Assembly (NCBI GenBank): GCA_030043175.1
Contig: JASHYD010000046.1
Coordinates: forward strand, 1-8,864
Source: Xanthobacteraceae bacterium
GTDB lineage: Bacteria > Pseudomonadota > Alphaproteobacteria > Rhizobiales > Xanthobacteraceae
Length of the DNA stretch: 8,864 bases
Reading direction: 5' to 3'
A model generated the notes under the pieces. It was not told the origin of the DNA and searched no databases. It saw only the letters and a program-made list of their open reading frames with translations. Within the stretch, counting starts at the first letter, position 1; each line of letters opens with the position of its first letter. Of this stretch, positions 1-6,130 are shown piece by piece. The translations under genes were made by a program, and so were the position numbers.

Positions 1-65
1 GAGACGACGCTCGACCGGCTCGTCAGACACAGCCGCAGCGACACTGCGCCGCTTGCCGCCGTTGG

Positions 66-908
66 GTGCCGGCGTGGCGCGATGATTGCCAGCGCGTCTC
101 CAGCAAGACACCGCGGGTGCGGATCGAGATGCGCCAACTCAAGCAGTGGTATCGCACGCTCGACCCGTTGCTGGCGCACAAATCGGACATCGAGCACGCG
201 CTTTATCTGACGCAGCGCGACCTTTTCTCATTACAAGTCGATCGGCCAGCCATCGACCATGACGAGGCCGACCAGCACCTGCGGATTGCGCGGCTTGCGA
301 GGTGCTCGATAACCTCGAGCAACGCTTCGGGCTCAAGCGCGTGGTGTTCGTCGGCGATCGCGGCATGGTGACGAGCCACAACCTTGCTCTGGTGCGCGAA
401 CATGGCCACGGCTATATCGTCGGCCGCAATCGCCGCCGCAGCGGCGAGGTGTTCGACTAAATCCAAAGCGCAACCGGTCCATGGATCGAATGTCCGGCCG
501 GCATCGTGGCGCGCGAGAAGGCAAGGCCGACAAAGACCTTCGTCCAAGAGGTCTCGGCCAAGGAGCCGGGCGTGCACGTCTTCATTGTCCACTCCGAGAA
601 ACGGGCAGCCTGCGAGAGCCGCCAACGCACCTTGGCCATGGAGCACGTGCGTGTGCGGCTTGAGAAGCTTGAGCAACGCGTCGCCAACGGCCGCCTCAAA
701 GTGCCGGAGAAAGATCGGCGCCGCCGCCGCCCGCATCCTCGCGCGCAATCACGGCCATCGCTATTACGGTTGGACTTATGAGGATGGCGTGTTTCGCTTC
801 TTCGAGCTTCACTTCACCCGCGAGCGAGCTTACGAGGGCAAGTACGTCATCCAGACTGAGAAGCAAAACCTGTCCGCGGTCGACGCCGTTATCCGATCGC
901 CGGAATAG
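66..908 (+). pseudogene. Decayed IS1634-like (IS4-superfamily DDE) transposase
   Basis: This is a remnant of an insertion-sequence transposase that would cut and join DNA using a DDE triad. Family-like sequence starts near base 117 in one frame (TLDPLLAHKSDIEHAL, then LTQRDLFSLQVD, to about 239). It resumes in another frame at 299 (VLDNLEQRFGLKRVVFVGDRGM), hits a TAA at 458-460, and continues in the same frame as AKEPGVHVFIVHSEKRAA to about 712. It then shifts again to RILARNHGHRYYGWTYEDG and AYEGKYVIQTEKQNLSAVDAV, ending at a TAG at 906-908. In intact relatives the segment after LFSLQVD carries the first catalytic Asp (a LYDLTSTYFE-like motif); here it is deleted. The part with the catalytic Glu (an EVERAFR-like motif) should follow SAVDAV and is absent. 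Only the middle Asp (FVGDRGM) remains, so the copy cannot be active. Terminal inverted repeats were not found. The family assignment comes from remembered motifs; subgroup is less certain than family. Confidence 0.8.
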
Positions 909-1241
909 CTTGGTCCGGCCTGCCTTACAGCAATAGGGCGCCCCGTCGGCGTCGGAGGGATGCTTCGACAGCCATCCTTGGGGTCACGCCTTGGTCTTAT
1001 GGAGCTCGGCGGCCGCTTGCTCAAGGGTGAAGTAGGGGGCGGTCATAGGGTTCGAGAAATCCGCTTATGCGTGTTATGCGGCCGGTCCGCCGAGGCTTGG
1101 TTCCGAATCTGTTTTCGGCGGCTGCACAAGGCGCGATCAGTACGAAGGAACGCCTGCAGTATGTGCGGTATCAATGCTCCGGTTTCGACAGGTTCGTAGA
1201 GTCTGCTGTGCTCGACCGCATGGGCATCGCTCGGCCCAGCG
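909..1241. other. Gene-free stretch between IS remnant and propeller gene
   Basis: These 333 bases follow the truncated transposase. Open frames exist on both strands, but none has a Shine-Dalgarno-backed start or a recognisable motif. No IS terminal repeat, tRNA or terminator hairpin is apparent. It may be flanking DNA left by the event that removed the 3' end of the IS. Confidence 0.5.
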
Positions 1242-2231
1242 CTACGACTGGAAGACCTTTGGCGCCTGCGGGAGCTCTACCCGCAGGAGCTTCGCCGGGC
1301 GTCGTACGCCATCGGGCGGCGGTGAGGCGGTGCCGCCATCAGAAATGAAATAGGCAACCTTGCCATGCTCTCCCGAGAGCCTGCTCCATGCGCCGCTGGA
1401 TGGGCCAATGAGTTCTTCGGTGAAGGGGTCTCCCGCTACGACATGGCGTTCGCTGTTCCTGGCTGGATCGAGTGAGATGCAATCGATCGTGTTCTCCCGG
1501 TGTGTTGTCACGTAAGCGACACCGGCGTCCTCGTCGATGCAAAAATCGTCTGCCATGCGCCCCGCTGAGACATGCTCCGGCTCATCGCTTGCATCCAGCG
1601 TCTCAGGATTGACCCGTACACGCATGAACAACTTCTTGGCTGTCGCCGTGTAATAGATGCAGCCAAGCTTCGTTGCGTACTGAATGCCGTTGATGCCAGG
1701 TTGTTCGGGCTTCATTGCCCCCGGATAGTACCTCATGCTTTCATGCTGCAGCCAAACGCGCGCTAGCGGAGGTGAACCATCGCTCGGGAGATCGACTCTC
1801 CAAATCAAACCGGCAATCGAGTCGGCGATGAGAATCGTTCGGGGGCCGATCAGGCAGCTGCCATTGAGACCACCAGCTCGATCGGGGAAATCCAAGACCT
1901 TCTGTGCCTGGATAGGGTTACCAACAGTCCAGTTGTGCAGATCGATGCGGTGAAGGCTGGATTTGTGATCGGTGTAGAGGTTCGACGTGCACAGATAAAA
2001 AACATCGGGCTCCACCTCGAGGAGGCTCAGCGTGAGTTGGTCGAACGTGTAGAGGAGAACTGGTTCGGCCGGCTCCACGCCGCGCGGTGGGACATACCAA
2101 AGTTGTTTGTGGTTGAGAGCTGTGATGAGCACCGAATTGTCGGCGCGCACTGCCAGATTCTCGAGAAAATGCCCCGGCGAAAACTCCGCGATCGTAGTCA
2201 GTTTGGCCTTCGGCAAGACGTGGTTAGACAT
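1242..2231 (-). CDS. SMP-30/gluconolactonase-like beta-propeller protein
   Basis: This 329-residue protein reads as a six-bladed beta-propeller of the SMP-30/gluconolactonase/LRE-like superfamily, whose members are metal-dependent lactone hydrolases or related enzymes. Visible blade motifs are FLENLAVRADNSVLITAL (residues 22-39), GGLNGSCLIGPRTILIADS (120-138), PGINGIQYATKLGCIYYT (178-195) and MADDFCIDEDAGVAYVTT (226-243). By position, Glu24, Asn123, Asn181 and Asp228/Asp229 are candidates for the Glu/Asn/Asn/Asp metal site of SMP-30; this mapping is inferred. There is no signal peptide, so it is probably cytoplasmic. The ATG at 2229-2231 is preceded by GGGGAAG a few bases upstream on the minus strand, which supports the start. 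It lies 30 bases downstream of a broken carboxymuconolactone-decarboxylase-like gene in the same direction, so the two were probably one catabolic operon. The reading frame is intact, unlike its partner. The exact substrate is unknown. Confidence 0.85.
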   Translation of the reverse strand: MSNHVLPKAKLTTIAEFSPGHFLENLAVRADNSVLITALNHKQLWYVPPRGVEPAEPVLLYTFDQLTLSLLEVEPDVFYLCTSNLYTDHKSSLHRIDLHNWTVGNPIQAQKVLDFPDRAGGLNGSCLIGPRTILIADSIAGLIWRVDLPSDGSPPLARVWLQHESMRYYPGAMKPEQPGINGIQYATKLGCIYYTATAKKLFMRVRVNPETLDASDEPEHVSAGRMADDFCIDEDAGVAYVTTHRENTIDCISLDPARNSERHVVAGDPFTEELIGPSSGAWSRLSGEHGKVAYFISDGGTASPPPDGVRRPAKLLRVELPQAPKVFQS

Positions 2232-2261
2232 TTTCTTCCCCGAATCGAAAAAGTCGCAACG

Positions 2262-2782
2262 TTAATGGCCAGACGAGCGGGCCGGGCGCGCAGCGTGCGC
2301 CGGCGTCTCGGGCGAGGTGATATCCACCGATCCCTTCGGGACGAAGGCTTGCTTGGCTGCCGCGAACAAGTCGGCATCGATCCGGCGCAATGCTCTCAGG
2401 TGTGTCGCGTATTGTTGAGCGATCTGTTCGGCATCGCGCAAGTCCTCGCAGAGCTCGCCCGCGACGAGATTGGCTATCGCGCGTTCGGGCTGGCCTACCT
2501 TCCGCGCCACGGCGGCGTGGGCGTAAAAGCTCGTATTCCGCCTTCCAGACCGCCCCGACGGCAAGGATGATCACGACCCTGTCCCACCCGCGCGTCGACC
2601 GAAGTTTAGGGTTGGGCCCGGAACGGGTCCGCGCATTTTTTTGTGAATTCATACGCGTACGCGTCCCTCATCTCAGAGGGCATTCGTTCGACCGGAATTT
2701 GTTCATACCGGCCGAACGCGCCGAGGTCGCATCGTTTGGACACTTCGCGAATCTCGCGCAAATCCCGAGCAAAATCATTCAT
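2262..2782 (-). pseudogene. Carboxymuconolactone-decarboxylase-like gene, frameshifted
   Basis: This is a broken gene of the carboxymuconolactone decarboxylase (CMD/AhpD-like) family, spread over all three minus-strand frames. The N-terminal piece starts at the ATG at 2780-2782, with AGGA seven bases upstream. It reads MNDFARDLREIREVSK, then GRYEQIPVERMPSEMRDAY and EFTKK, and stops at 2606-2608 after 58 codons. The middle piece, in a second frame, reads VVIILAVGAVWKAEYEL. The third piece reads FYAHAAVARKVGQPERAIAN, LVAGELCEDL and DADLFAAAKQAFVPKG, ending with TAA at 2262-2264. The break between pieces two and three sits in an A run at 2525-2528, where one extra base restores the expected EL-YAHA reading. 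The first break is near a seven-T run at 2636-2642. The C-terminus after KGSVDIT does not look family-like. In-frame duplication of an Ala-Tyr pair near DAYAYEF is also likely. Family assignment is good; enzyme identity within the family is not determinable. Confidence 0.78.
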
Positions 2783-2817
2783 CGGGCGGTCCTATAATCG
2801 AGGGACCGCAACGCCGC

Positions 2818-2829
2818 TTTACGTGTAAA
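2818..2829. promoter_or_regulatory. TTTAC-N2-GTAAA dyad upstream of the CMD-like gene
   Basis: A perfect 5+5 bp inverted repeat with a two-base centre lies 36-47 bases upstream of the CMD-like start at 2782. A short symmetric site at this distance could be a repressor operator for the former CMD/SMP-30 operon. Short dyads also arise by chance and no clear -35/-10 pair was placed beside it, so this is tentative. Confidence 0.25.
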
Positions 2830-3582
2830 TCGTTCTGTCGACCTTGAGTTCAGGGACGAATCGCCACGTCCAAGTCGGGGTAGGTCGACACTCAATCGGC
2901 GGACCGGCTCAGGCTTGTTTTTCGCCCAACGAAGCCCCTTGACGAATACGGTTCGCCTATGGTGAAGGGTTGACGACTAGCAAAACCATTCTGATATCGT
3001 TTCTGATTGCCGATCTCGACAAGCTTTCGAATATCCGGTGCCTCACGGGAGATTCCGCGACCAGCATCGATGTGAAGCCGCCTCACGCGCGGTCATCGAA
3101 ACGGGCCTGCCTGGCGGAAGATCTCGTAGCCACAAGTTCGGCAGCCCGGCGCGAGGACCGTGGTTTGCTCGCCGACGACGCGGAGGCACCTACTCTGAGC
3201 GCATTGATGGCGGCGATCGCAGGCCGTGGCGCGCTTGGGAATGCGGTTGGAATATATCGTGCTCCCACTTGTGTCGATTCGGGAGCGAAGCCGCCCGTGA
3301 TCCGGGCAGGCTTGCAAGCGATTGGCGCCCAGAAGGCGTTCCCGACCGGCAGGTGGTACCGTTGCCAGGTGCCGGTGGCTGCACCTGGAGCGCCGGCGAC
3401 AATGGTGGCAATAGACGATGTCAACACGAAGCCCTTCGAATCCGAGGGCGACGCCGGACCCGTAAGCCAATCCGTGTTCGGATCCGCGCCGATGAAAAGA
3501 AGCAGCTCCGTCGGCTTACGGCAAGCGGGCCTTTAGGCGCGCCGAGCCTGAGCTGACTACCAAATAAACGATGGCTTTAAGC

Positions 3583-3608
3583 GGAACAACGCAGCACCGG
3601 GCCGCGTT
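3583..3608 (+). promoter_or_regulatory. EcfG-type general stress promoter match
   Basis: GGAAC at 3583-3587 and CGTT at 3605-3608 are separated by 17 bases. This matches the consensus of EcfG (RpoE2/SigT-type) sigma factors, which drive the general stress response of alphaproteobacteria. No intact gene follows closely; the next credible gene is the UBP zinc-finger gene over 500 bases downstream, and a motif-free 108-codon frame begins at 3623. A nine-base match with flexible spacing is expected about 0.1-0.2 times in a window this size, so the match alone is weak evidence. Confidence 0.3.
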
Positions 3609-3973
3609 ATCTGCAATCCCCGATGCCGTCACTCGCTCGCGCAACTGAATTTTCCTTGCCCGCGCCTTTCGAGGGGCGGACGCGCGTGCCTGGTCAGACG
3701 GCGCAAGTCGGCCGCTGGAGACGAGCGTGCCTGGCGTGTTTGCGACCAACGCCGCTCCGGCTCCGTCAAGCGCGTTGCCGCGGCAGCCGTGAAGGCGCCA
3801 GGTCGTGGGAAGGCTCCATGCTTTCCTGGTTAACGCGGAGCGACCGCCGTCTATTTCACGGGGCTCGGACCAGCTCAATGCTTGACGCGCTCCCGCGCAA
3901 GGCCCATTCAAACGTCAGCGGCTTCAATTTGAGGAGCGCGAGTTGGTGACGGTTCGATGCAGATCACCTGTCT

Positions 3974-3997
3974 CGATTTCGGGCAGCGCCGAAATCG
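3974..3997. repeat. Perfect 9-bp stem, 6-base loop inverted repeat
   Basis: CGATTTCGG (3974-3982) pairs without mismatch with CCGAAATCG (3989-3997) across a GCAGCG loop. Neither side has a T run, so it is not a classical intrinsic terminator in either direction. It could be an operator, an RNA hairpin or a mobile-element relic. Confidence 0.45.
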
Positions 3998-4081
3998 CTG
4001 CTTCAAGACCGTGGATTCGGTCGTAGAGACCCGTCGTGCGAACTTCAGTGTTATCTGAGCGCACCGACGGAGGTGACCTGG

Positions 4082-4132
4082 ATGGGATATCTACCAATTC
4101 CGACAATCGACCGAGGGAACCATGTCGGCTGA
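4082..4132 (+). CDS. Possible 16-residue leader peptide ORF
   Basis: An ATG at 4082-4084 is preceded by GGAGGTGA (4069-4076) with five bases between, an almost complete complement to the 3' end of 16S rRNA. The frame reads MGYLPIPTIDRGNHVG and stops at 4130-4132. Its end overlaps the start of the UBP zinc-finger gene (ATG 4122-4124) by 11 bases in another frame. It could be a translated leader that couples or gates translation of that gene, or the start of an older gene cut short. The peptide resembles nothing I know. The zinc-finger frame itself has a stop at 4074-4076 and no usable start codon before 4122, so this initiation site does not belong to it. Confidence 0.35.
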   Translation: MGYLPIPTIDRGNHVG

Positions 4133-4430
4133 ATGCAGTCACGAAAAAGGGATCCGCGACGTGACGCCAAGTGCTCGCGGCTGCGAGGAGTGCTTGAGGA
4201 CCGGCGCGAAGTGGGTGCACTTGCGGTTATGCCGGACGTGCGGCCACGTCGGCTGTTGTGATGACTCGCCGAATCGCCACGCGACCAAACATTTCCATGC
4301 GACCGGACACCCAGTCATGGAAGGCTACGATCCGCCAGAAGGATGGGGATGGTGCTATATCGACGAAGTTTTTCTCGACCTGTCCGATCGCGCAACGCCT
4401 CAGCTCGGTCCAATTCCACGCTATTATTAA
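4122..4430 (+). CDS. UBP-type zinc finger domain-containing protein
   Basis: This 102-residue protein consists almost entirely of a ZnF-UBP fold. Candidate zinc ligands are Cys5 and His7 (CSH), Cys21 and Cys24 (CEEC), Cys37 and Cys40 (CRTC), His42, Cys45/Cys46 (GHVGCCD) and His53, His57, His59 and His63. The tail is FLDLSDRATPQLG ending in PRYY. In eukaryotes this fold binds ubiquitin C-termini, but small stand-alone bacterial versions have no settled role and ubiquitin binding should not be assumed. There is no signal peptide or membrane segment. The ATG at 4122 is preceded by GAGGGA and has no in-frame alternative upstream. A strongly led 16-codon ORF overlaps the start, suggesting translational coupling. 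A broken DUF2188 gene follows 37 bases downstream in the same direction and may have shared its transcript. The gene is intact and length is normal for the family. Confidence 0.87.
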   Translation: MSAECSHEKGIRDVTPSARGCEECLRTGAKWVHLRLCRTCGHVGCCDDSPNRHATKHFHATGHPVMEGYDPPEGWGWCYIDEVFLDLSDRATPQLGPIPRYY

Positions 4431-4467
4431 TGCTATGCCAAGCACGCACAACCGCGAGGACTTGCAG

Positions 4468-4700
4468 ATGACCCACATAACTTACGAAATCGTTGAGCAG
4501 ATGGAGGTTGGGCTCACCGCGTTCACGGAGTCGTCTCGGAAACTTTTCCAAGCCACGATGCCGCACGCAGAGCTGCCGAGCACGCCGCTGCGGAACACGC
4601 ATCCCAGGAAATACGACCGGCATTTCATACGAGGACGAGGACAGCCGCTGGCACGATGAGCTTTAGCCACGATCGGCCAATTACCGACGTCAAGGGTTGA
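4468..4700 (+). pseudogene. DUF2188 protein gene with three frame breaks
   Basis: Stitching the three plus-strand frames rebuilds almost a full DUF2188 protein of about 75 residues. The first piece is MTHITYEIVE from the ATG at 4468, with GAGGA ten bases upstream. The second runs from 4500: DGGWAHRVHGVVSETFPS, then HDAARRAAEHAAAE. The third is IPGNTTGISYEDEDSRWHDE, reaching a TAG at 4664-4666. The last is HDRPITDVKG ending in TGA at 4698-4700. The breaks lie near 4498 and 4597 (each consistent with loss of one base) and near 4662 (consistent with one gained base). They are not in long homopolymers, so true decay is more likely than sequencing error. DUF2188 proteins are small and of unknown function. 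The gene follows the UBP zinc-finger gene by 37 bases. Confidence 0.82.
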
Positions 4701-4991
4701 GGCCGAGTACTGCGTTGCAGCTCGCAGATAGAGCTCACTGCCGCCTGGGAGCTGCGATAATCGAATCCAGGCGCGCTGCGCCAATGATGCGCTTGGTTTC
4801 TTTGGCGACCCGCGCAACCGGCCTCTTCTGCAACATTAATTCTCATTAAGGGACAAGGCCTCGTCCATCGCATTGATTTTTCGGCGGGTTCCCGATGTGC
4901 TGAATGTGGGTGCGTGCACTTTAAAAGGATTTATTCGCGGATTTACCTATCGAGGCGGAAGCTCACCGGACGAGAGGCAACCGAAATCAAT
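4701..4991. other. Unassigned spacer before the RND remnant
   Basis: About 290 bases with no recognisable product in any frame. The right part (about 4900-4960) is locally AT-rich (a TTTAAAAGGATTTATT stretch), which would suit a promoter, but no convincing -35/-10 pair was placed. Confidence 0.4.
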
Positions 4992-5034
4992 AGGAGGCCA
5001 TAAAATGCCAATCGCGCATCTTGACGTACCCTGA
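4992..5034 (+). promoter_or_regulatory. Orphan Shine-Dalgarno and start codon (9-codon ORF)
   Basis: AGGAGG at 4992-4997 sits seven bases before an ATG at 5005-5007. The frame gives only MPIAHLDVP before TGA at 5032-5034. It lies immediately before the RND pump remnant, which is in another frame. It looks like the preserved translation start of a gene whose body was replaced or frameshifted. A genuine nine-residue peptide is less likely. Confidence 0.3.
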
Positions 5035-5402
5035 AGGGATTGAGATCGAGGAGAAGTCACTTAGTTCCACTCTTAGGGGACTTACTGCCGAACAATCAGT
5101 CTACAAGGCCTGCAAGATCCGTTTCCGCCCGATTCTGATGACGACGATGTGCGCTATGCTCGGGGGCGTCCCGCTCATGATTGGCACGGGCACGGGCACG
5201 GGCTCGGAACTGCGCCAGCCATTGGGCGATGGTCGGAGGGTTAATCGTGTCGCAATTGTTGACGCTATTCACTACCCCTGTAATCTACATCTATCTTGAG
5301 ACGTTGATAGGATGGGTGAGGTCAAAGCGCCGGAGTGTCGAGGTTCCAGCGCTCCTGTACTCACCCAAAACAGCTGTCGGTCGCCTGCGAATCGGTCGAT
5401 AA
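5021..5402 (+). pseudogene. C-terminal remnant of an RND (HAE1-type) efflux pump
   Basis: This is the last part of an inner-membrane resistance-nodulation-division transporter of the AcrB/MdtB/MdtC type, which uses the proton gradient to export drugs or other solutes. The first piece reads [20 protein letters not shown], then [18 protein letters not shown] and GSELRQPLG, corresponding to the conserved end of the pump around its last transmembrane helices. After a frame break near 5228 it continues as [35 protein letters not shown], and stops at TAA 5400-5402. The usual reading at the break is LGYAMVGG, so a few bases are missing. About 900 N-terminal residues of a roughly 1,040-residue pump are absent, so it cannot function. 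No membrane-fusion partner gene is visible. Confidence 0.85.
5183..5200 (+). repeat. Three tandem GGCACG units in the RND remnant
   Basis: Three exact copies of a six-base unit encode Gly-Thr repeats just before GSELRQPLG. Intact relatives, as I remember them, have one Gly-Thr unit fewer here, so this may be a small in-frame slippage expansion. Confidence 0.5.
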
Positions 5403-6041
5403 TCCAGCGCCATCCCAGTCGATATCGAGCTCGTGATCGACGTGTCCTATTCGATGGATCCGGAAGAGCAGGCGTCACCGCGGGAAGGTTACATCCTGGG
5501 GTTGACTTCGCGCGAATTTCTCCAGGTGCTGAGCAACGGCAACCACGGCCGCATCGCCATCACGTATTTCGAATGGGCCGGCCTATATGACCAGAAAATC
5601 ATTCTGCCATGCCGGCTGATCGATGGCCCTGAATCGGCCGAAGCGGGGCCAATCAGATCAAACGCACCACCTATCGGCGCGCGCCGTGGACCTCGATTTT
5701 CGGGGCTTTGCAATTTGCCAAGCCGTTCGACTCGAGCGGCTATGGCGGGCTGCGCCGCGTTATCGACGTTTCTGGTGACGGCTCTCTAATAATAGGGGGC
5801 CGCCGGTCACCATCATGCGCTATGACGTCCTGGCGGCGGGCATCACCATCAACGGGCTGCCAACCATGCTGAGCCGGGGCTACGCCACCGATCCCGCCGT
5901 TCCGAACCTTGATGTCTATTACGCAGACTGCGTGATCGGTGGGCCTGGATCTTTCGTCATTGCGATCAGAGGAGCGCGAACAGTTTGAAGGCTGCCCTCA
6001 AATGTTCGATCAACGCCAGAACCCTCCTTGAAAGGTGCTAG
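5403..6041 (+). pseudogene. DUF1194 (vWA-like) protein gene, multiply frameshifted
   Basis: Reassembly across frames gives most of a DUF1194 protein, a secreted family with a von Willebrand factor A-like fold. It begins at 5415 with PVDIELVIDVSYSMDPEEQ; DVSYS matches a MIDAS-type D-x-S-x-S metal motif. It continues REGYILGLTSREF, HGRIAITYFEWAGLYDQK and LIDGPESAEA, then shifts near 5646 to TSIFGALQFAKPFDSSGYGG and LRRVIDVSGDG. A CT duplication in 5782-5787 shifts it to MRYDVLAAGITINGLPTM and VPNLDVYYADCVIGGPGS. Further breaks near 5968 and 5990 precede EERREQFEG-like sequence and stops at 6029-6041. The signal peptide is missing because an in-frame TAA at 5400-5402 abuts the reading, and two residues seem lost before DVSYS. 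Function of the family is unknown. Confidence 0.86.
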
Positions 6042-6130
6042 CGCATCTCGCCTTAGTATTGACCCGTGGCTGCCTCCTTCTCCGCCGACCAGAGGGGGCC
6101 GCAGCCGGCTCTTCTGTTTGATGGAGCGAC

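Larger units (their letters stand above)
2783..4081. other. Gene-poor 1.3-kb region
   Basis: No protein family could be recognised here in any frame. The longest plus-strand frame (2970-3536, 188 codons, TTG start) overlaps another long frame (3038-3556) and several antisense ones. That is typical of GC-rich non-coding or decayed DNA, and no domain motif was found. A second frame (3623-3949) lacks a ribosome-binding site. Sites noted separately are a TTTAC dyad at 2818-2829, an EcfG-like promoter at 3583-3608 and a perfect hairpin at 3974-3997. Given its decayed neighbours, the region is probably debris too degenerate to name. Confidence 0.5.

Noticed and set aside
1048..1064. GGTTCGA stretch resembling a tRNA T-arm
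   Set aside because: The flanks do not form a five-pair stem and no acceptor or anticodon arm is found nearby.
1265..1287. 8-bp hairpin CCTGCGGG/CCCGCAGG
   Set aside because: It lies inside the last codons of the propeller gene and has no T run, so it is not a terminator call.
1067..1348. Plus-strand frame with a CGRS/CSMC cysteine-rich look in neighbouring frames
   Set aside because: The cysteines lie in a different frame, no recombinase or zinc-ribbon motif could be completed, and the 3' end is antisense to the propeller gene.
1935..2570. 211-codon plus-strand frame
   Set aside because: It is antisense to the propeller gene and the CMD remnant, both of which have clear family motifs.
2836..2890. 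TGTCGACC / GGTCGACA inverted repeat
   Set aside because: Each arm contains the self-palindrome GTCGAC, so the pairing is easily due to chance and the arms are 39 bases apart.
2970..2997. TTGACG-N16-TGATAT sigma70-like promoter
   Set aside because: The match is partial and no credible gene follows, so it cannot be told from chance.
2970..3536. 188-codon plus-strand open frame
   Set aside because: It has only a TTG start, overlaps another long plus-strand frame and antisense frames, and shows no family motif. It reads like chance openness in GC-rich DNA.
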